From: VGWB01 sp964480945
GTDB taxonomy: Bacteria; Bacteroidota; Ignavibacteria; UBA10030
Direction: 5' to 3'
Length of the DNA stretch: 24,418 nt
Assembly (NCBI GenBank): GCA_964480945.1
Contig: CAYZRX010000061.1
Span: 1-24,418 of the forward strand
The notes under the pieces were generated by a model. That model had not been told where the DNA came from. It was given only the letters and a program-made list of their open reading frames with translations, and made no database searches. A program made the position numbers and the translations under genes. Positions 22,923 to 24,418 of the stretch are shown piece after piece. How positions within the stretch are numbered: the stretch's first letter is position 1; every line of letters begins with the position of its first letter.

Positions 22923-22981
22923 TTTCACCCCGAACGTCAAGCTTGGGTTGGAAGTTCTTCCCCTCTCGACAGGGGTGAAAT
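22923..22981. repeat. Imperfect inverted repeat (ATTTCACCCC/GGGGTGAAAT)
   Basis: ATTTCACCCC at 22923-22932 is the exact reverse complement of GGGGTGAAAT at 22972-22981, with 39 bases between. It looks like a dispersed intergenic repeat. Confidence 0.6.
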
Positions 22982-23042
22982 GACAGCCCGTGGGTTGGAG
23001 GCTCGATCACGGGGAGTTACGATTTCGACCACATTTCTTTCT

Positions 23043-23069
23043 GCCGCTTTCTTTCCTAAAGAAAGCGGC
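23043..23069. repeat. Perfect palindrome with TTTCTTT/AAAGAAA core, copy 2
   Basis: GCCGCTTTCTTT (23043-23054) pairs with AAAGAAAGCGGC (23058-23069) around CCT. No T-run follows on either strand, so it is not a typical terminator. Confidence 0.7.
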
Positions 23070-23112
23070 GCATTCATTTTAGAAGCCGCCGAATGAAGTA
23101 GCGACAAGAGAC

Positions 23113-23370
23113 TCAAATCGTTACCGGAATGGGATCACCTCTAAAATACAGGAGGCCTGAGTTGAAGCTGCACCACAACCTCTTGAAAATCGAAATTGGT
23201 GGGAGCACGCTTCCTCTCAATACTTCGATAAATAGAGACAAAAGTTGCAGAATTCCCTGAACTGAACCGTGAAAGGCCGCGTGCGAAAGGCCTGCGAAGC
23301 CATGAAGCTGAGCCGGGATATTCTCATACTCCAGCGCCCCCCCCTGCGAAAGAGGCCGCTTCGGCGACAT
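23113..23370 (-). CDS. Possible small hypothetical ORF
   Basis: A stop-free stretch of 85 codons from ATG 23370 in the intergenic region upstream of the signalling operon. It has no recognised domain; the middle (GILQLLSLFIEVLRGSVLPPISIF) is hydrophobic. No good ribosome-binding site precedes it and it overlaps nothing. It could be chance or an eroded gene, so I rate it low. Confidence 0.2.
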   Translation of the reverse strand: MSPKRPLSQGGALEYENIPAQLHGFAGLSHAAFHGSVQGILQLLSLFIEVLRGSVLPPISIFKRLWCSFNSGLLYFRGDPIPVTI

Positions 23371-23406
23371 CCACCGATGGAGCCGCGCCTCCCCTCTTCC
23401 TTTACC

Positions 23407-24096
23407 TTACGCGTTCACCTCCGCGATCCAGCGATCGATTTCGCGCGCATAGGTCGAGGCGGGATAGTCCTTCTTCAGCTTCTTGTAGAGGTCGAGCGCC
23501 TTCTCCTTATTTCCCGCCGCGCCGTAGTTCTGAGCCGCGTGGAAGATGTTCTCCGCTGCGTTCGGATCTTTCGACGATCTAAAGGCCGCCTTCTCGTAGT
23601 ACCCGGCCGCCTTCTCGTGATCTCCCTTGGCTTCGTAGCACGCCCCCGCGCCCGCCAGCGCCGAAGCCGTCACGATCTCGTCGCTCACGTTCACGTCGAG
23701 ATAGTACTGGAGCGCCTTGTCGTAGTCGCCCTGCTCGAAATACGAGTCGGCCAGGTAGAACTTTGCCCGCTCGCCGGCCCTCGTGCCGCCGTATTCGTTC
23801 ACGATCGCCTGCAAGCCCCGGACGTTCTCCTGGGGGTTGCCGTTGATCGCCACGTCGAATTTCTGTTGATCGAAGTACGGAAGGATTTCGCCGAGAGCCG
23901 TCGTCGCCCTCTCGTTGCTGCCGCGGACGTTGTTGGTGTACGCCACAACGACAATCGCGAGGATAACGACCCCCGTAATGGCCCCGCTGACGATTTTCTT
24001 GTGGCTCTGATACCAGGTAGTGGCCTGGTAGTAAGTGGTGACGAGCTTATCTTCCTTGATCTCCCTCTTCGAAATCTTCTTCTTCGGCTTGAGCAT
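23407..24096 (-). CDS. TPR membrane protein (YfgM-like)
   Basis: The product is 229 aa. A basic lysine-rich cytoplasmic N-terminus (MLKPKKKISKREIKEDKL) is followed by a single membrane helix (about 35-53), then a periplasmic domain of TPR-like helices: GERAKFYLADSYFEQGDYDKA (about 106-126), GAGACYEAKGDHEKAAGYYE and NYGAAGNKEKALDLYKKL. The layout resembles YfgM-type proteins, which work with the SecYEG translocon and periplasmic chaperones, but other TPR anchors look alike. GAAGGA six bases before ATG 24096 is a good ribosome-binding site. The tRNA-Arg lies 44 bases upstream on the same strand and may share its transcript. Confidence 0.8.
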   Translation of the reverse strand: MLKPKKKISKREIKEDKLVTTYYQATTWYQSHKKIVSGAITGVVILAIVVVAYTNNVRGSNERATTALGEILPYFDQQKFDVAINGNPQENVRGLQAIVNEYGGTRAGERAKFYLADSYFEQGDYDKALQYYLDVNVSDEIVTASALAGAGACYEAKGDHEKAAGYYEKAAFRSSKDPNAAENIFHAAQNYGAAGNKEKALDLYKKLKKDYPASTYAREIDRWIAEVNA

Positions 24097-24140
24097 CGAC
24101 GATCCTTCAGATGGTTGCGGGGGTAATGGTTTGTTGAATG

Positions 24141-24214
24141 TGCGCCTGGCGCGACTCGAACGCGCGGCCTACAGCTCCGGAGGCTGTCGCTCTATCCAAC
24201 TGAGCTACAGGCGC
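24141..24214 (-). tRNA. tRNA-Arg (anticodon CCG)
   Basis: A full cloverleaf folds on the minus strand: a perfect 7-bp acceptor stem GCGCCTG/CAGGCGC, D arm GCTC/GAGC, anticodon stem ACAGC/GCTGT with loop CTCCGGA (anticodon CCG), T arm GCGCG/CGCGC with TTCGAGT, and discriminator A. CCA is not encoded. It lies upstream of the TPR gene in the same direction. Confidence 0.97.
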
Positions 24215-24218
24215 AGCA

Positions 24219-24243
24219 AATTGTAAATTGTCAATTGTAAATT
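24219..24243. repeat. AT-rich 11-bp direct repeat before tRNA-Arg
   Basis: The 11-mer aattgtaaatt occurs at 24219-24229 and 24233-24243, period 14. Next to it the minus strand reads TATAAT (24241-24246), a possible -10 for the tRNA. No convincing -35 is found at the right distance, so the promoter call is weak. Confidence 0.45.
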
Positions 24244-24246
24244 ATA

Positions 24247-24418
24247 GATTGACAACTACCTATGAAGATACGAAAAGCTCAATGAGAAGGCAATATGAAA
24301 GCCGAGGCCGTTCTTGGCGCTGAGACGAGGTGTATCGGAGTTCGTCAGGCGTCGAACTGTGCCCTATGGTGGAAGAAGGGATTTGCTTCCTTGGGGCGTC
24401 GTCCAGCGATCTCCTTCG
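24247..24418. other. Unassigned sequence to the window edge
   Basis: No gene is recognised. A plus-strand frame starts at ATG 24295, with GAGAAGG four bases before it, and stays open to the edge (41 codons, no recognised motif). The minus strand also has short open frames entering from the edge. Either could be the end of a neighbouring gene. Confidence 0.4.

Larger units (their letters stand above)
22609..23406. other. Long intergenic region rich in palindromes
   Basis: About 800 bases separate the membrane phosphatase gene from the TPR gene. I see palindromes at 22682-22704, 22923-22981 and 23043-23069, repeated scattered cgaaat/atttcg words, and only weak short reading frames. Any promoter of the signalling operon should lie near 22609-22700, but no clear -35/-10 pair stands out. 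Confidence 0.6.

Overview
The window reads like a draft or metagenome-assembled scaffold from a Gram-negative, moderately GC-rich member of the Bacteroidota/Chlorobiota/Ignavibacteriota (FCB) group. The case for that lineage is an inference from several points. There is LPS-type glycan assembly (ABC lipid A flippase, GT9 heptosyltransferase-like enzymes, O-antigen ligase family protein). There are short lipoproteins of FCB type, a LeuRS with an extra block in front of its editing region, and a tRNA promoter whose -10 reads TATATTTG, which fits the Bacteroidota TAnnTTTG consensus. Shine-Dalgarno sites are often weak. Two runs of exactly 100 N (7391-7490 and 17493-17592) are almost certainly placeholder scaffold gaps, so the true distances there are unknown.

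Layout. (1) 1-4910, plus strand: a surface-glycan cluster made of the tail of a GT4-type glycosyltransferase, two polytopic GT39/ArnT-like transferases, a thioredoxin-fold lipoprotein and a GT-A glycosyltransferase, mostly with overlapping ends. (2) 11079 down to 4921, minus strand: DUF971 protein, endonuclease III, MsbA-like ABC exporter, two GT9 glycosyltransferases (the first broken by the scaffold gap) and an O-antigen ligase family protein. Three junctions overlap and the rest are close. It meets the plus-strand cluster tail to tail with 10 bases between them. (3) 11080-12061: a tRNA-Ala(GGC) with a strong promoter, followed downstream by two identical 275-bp tandem units. Each unit carries a piece of the tRNA 3' half split by a 36-nt double hairpin, plus a truncated GIY-YIG nuclease reading frame. 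A dispersed hairpin pair and a rho-independent terminator on the same strand follow. (4) 12062-12469, plus strand: a small c-type cytochrome-like lipoprotein. (5) 17078 down to 12492, minus strand: leuS, a GT2 glycosyltransferase, a DUF1844 protein and NAD kinase, the last three joined by 4-base overlaps. (6) 17079-17665: non-coding, with an inverted-repeat element and a set of covarying small hairpins broken by the second gap. (7) 22608 down to 17666, minus strand: a partner-switching signalling module made of a membrane-bound GAF-SpoIIE phosphatase, a STAS antagonist, an RsbW-like kinase and a soluble double-GAF SpoIIE phosphatase. (8) 22609-23406: mostly non-coding with several perfect palindromes. 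(9) A TPR membrane protein downstream of a tRNA-Arg(CCG), then about 200 unassigned bases to the edge.

How the genes fit together. Regions 1, 2 and part of 5 jointly describe building, flipping and ligating lipid-linked surface glycan. Region 7 is a self-contained phosphorylation switch with two sensor phosphatases acting, by inference, on one STAS/kinase pair; no sigma factor is visible in the window. The most unusual structure is the tRNA-Ala/GIY-YIG tandem array at 11326-11951. It looks like repeated insertion or unequal duplication at the tRNA 3' end, producing a potentially transcribed string of hairpins.
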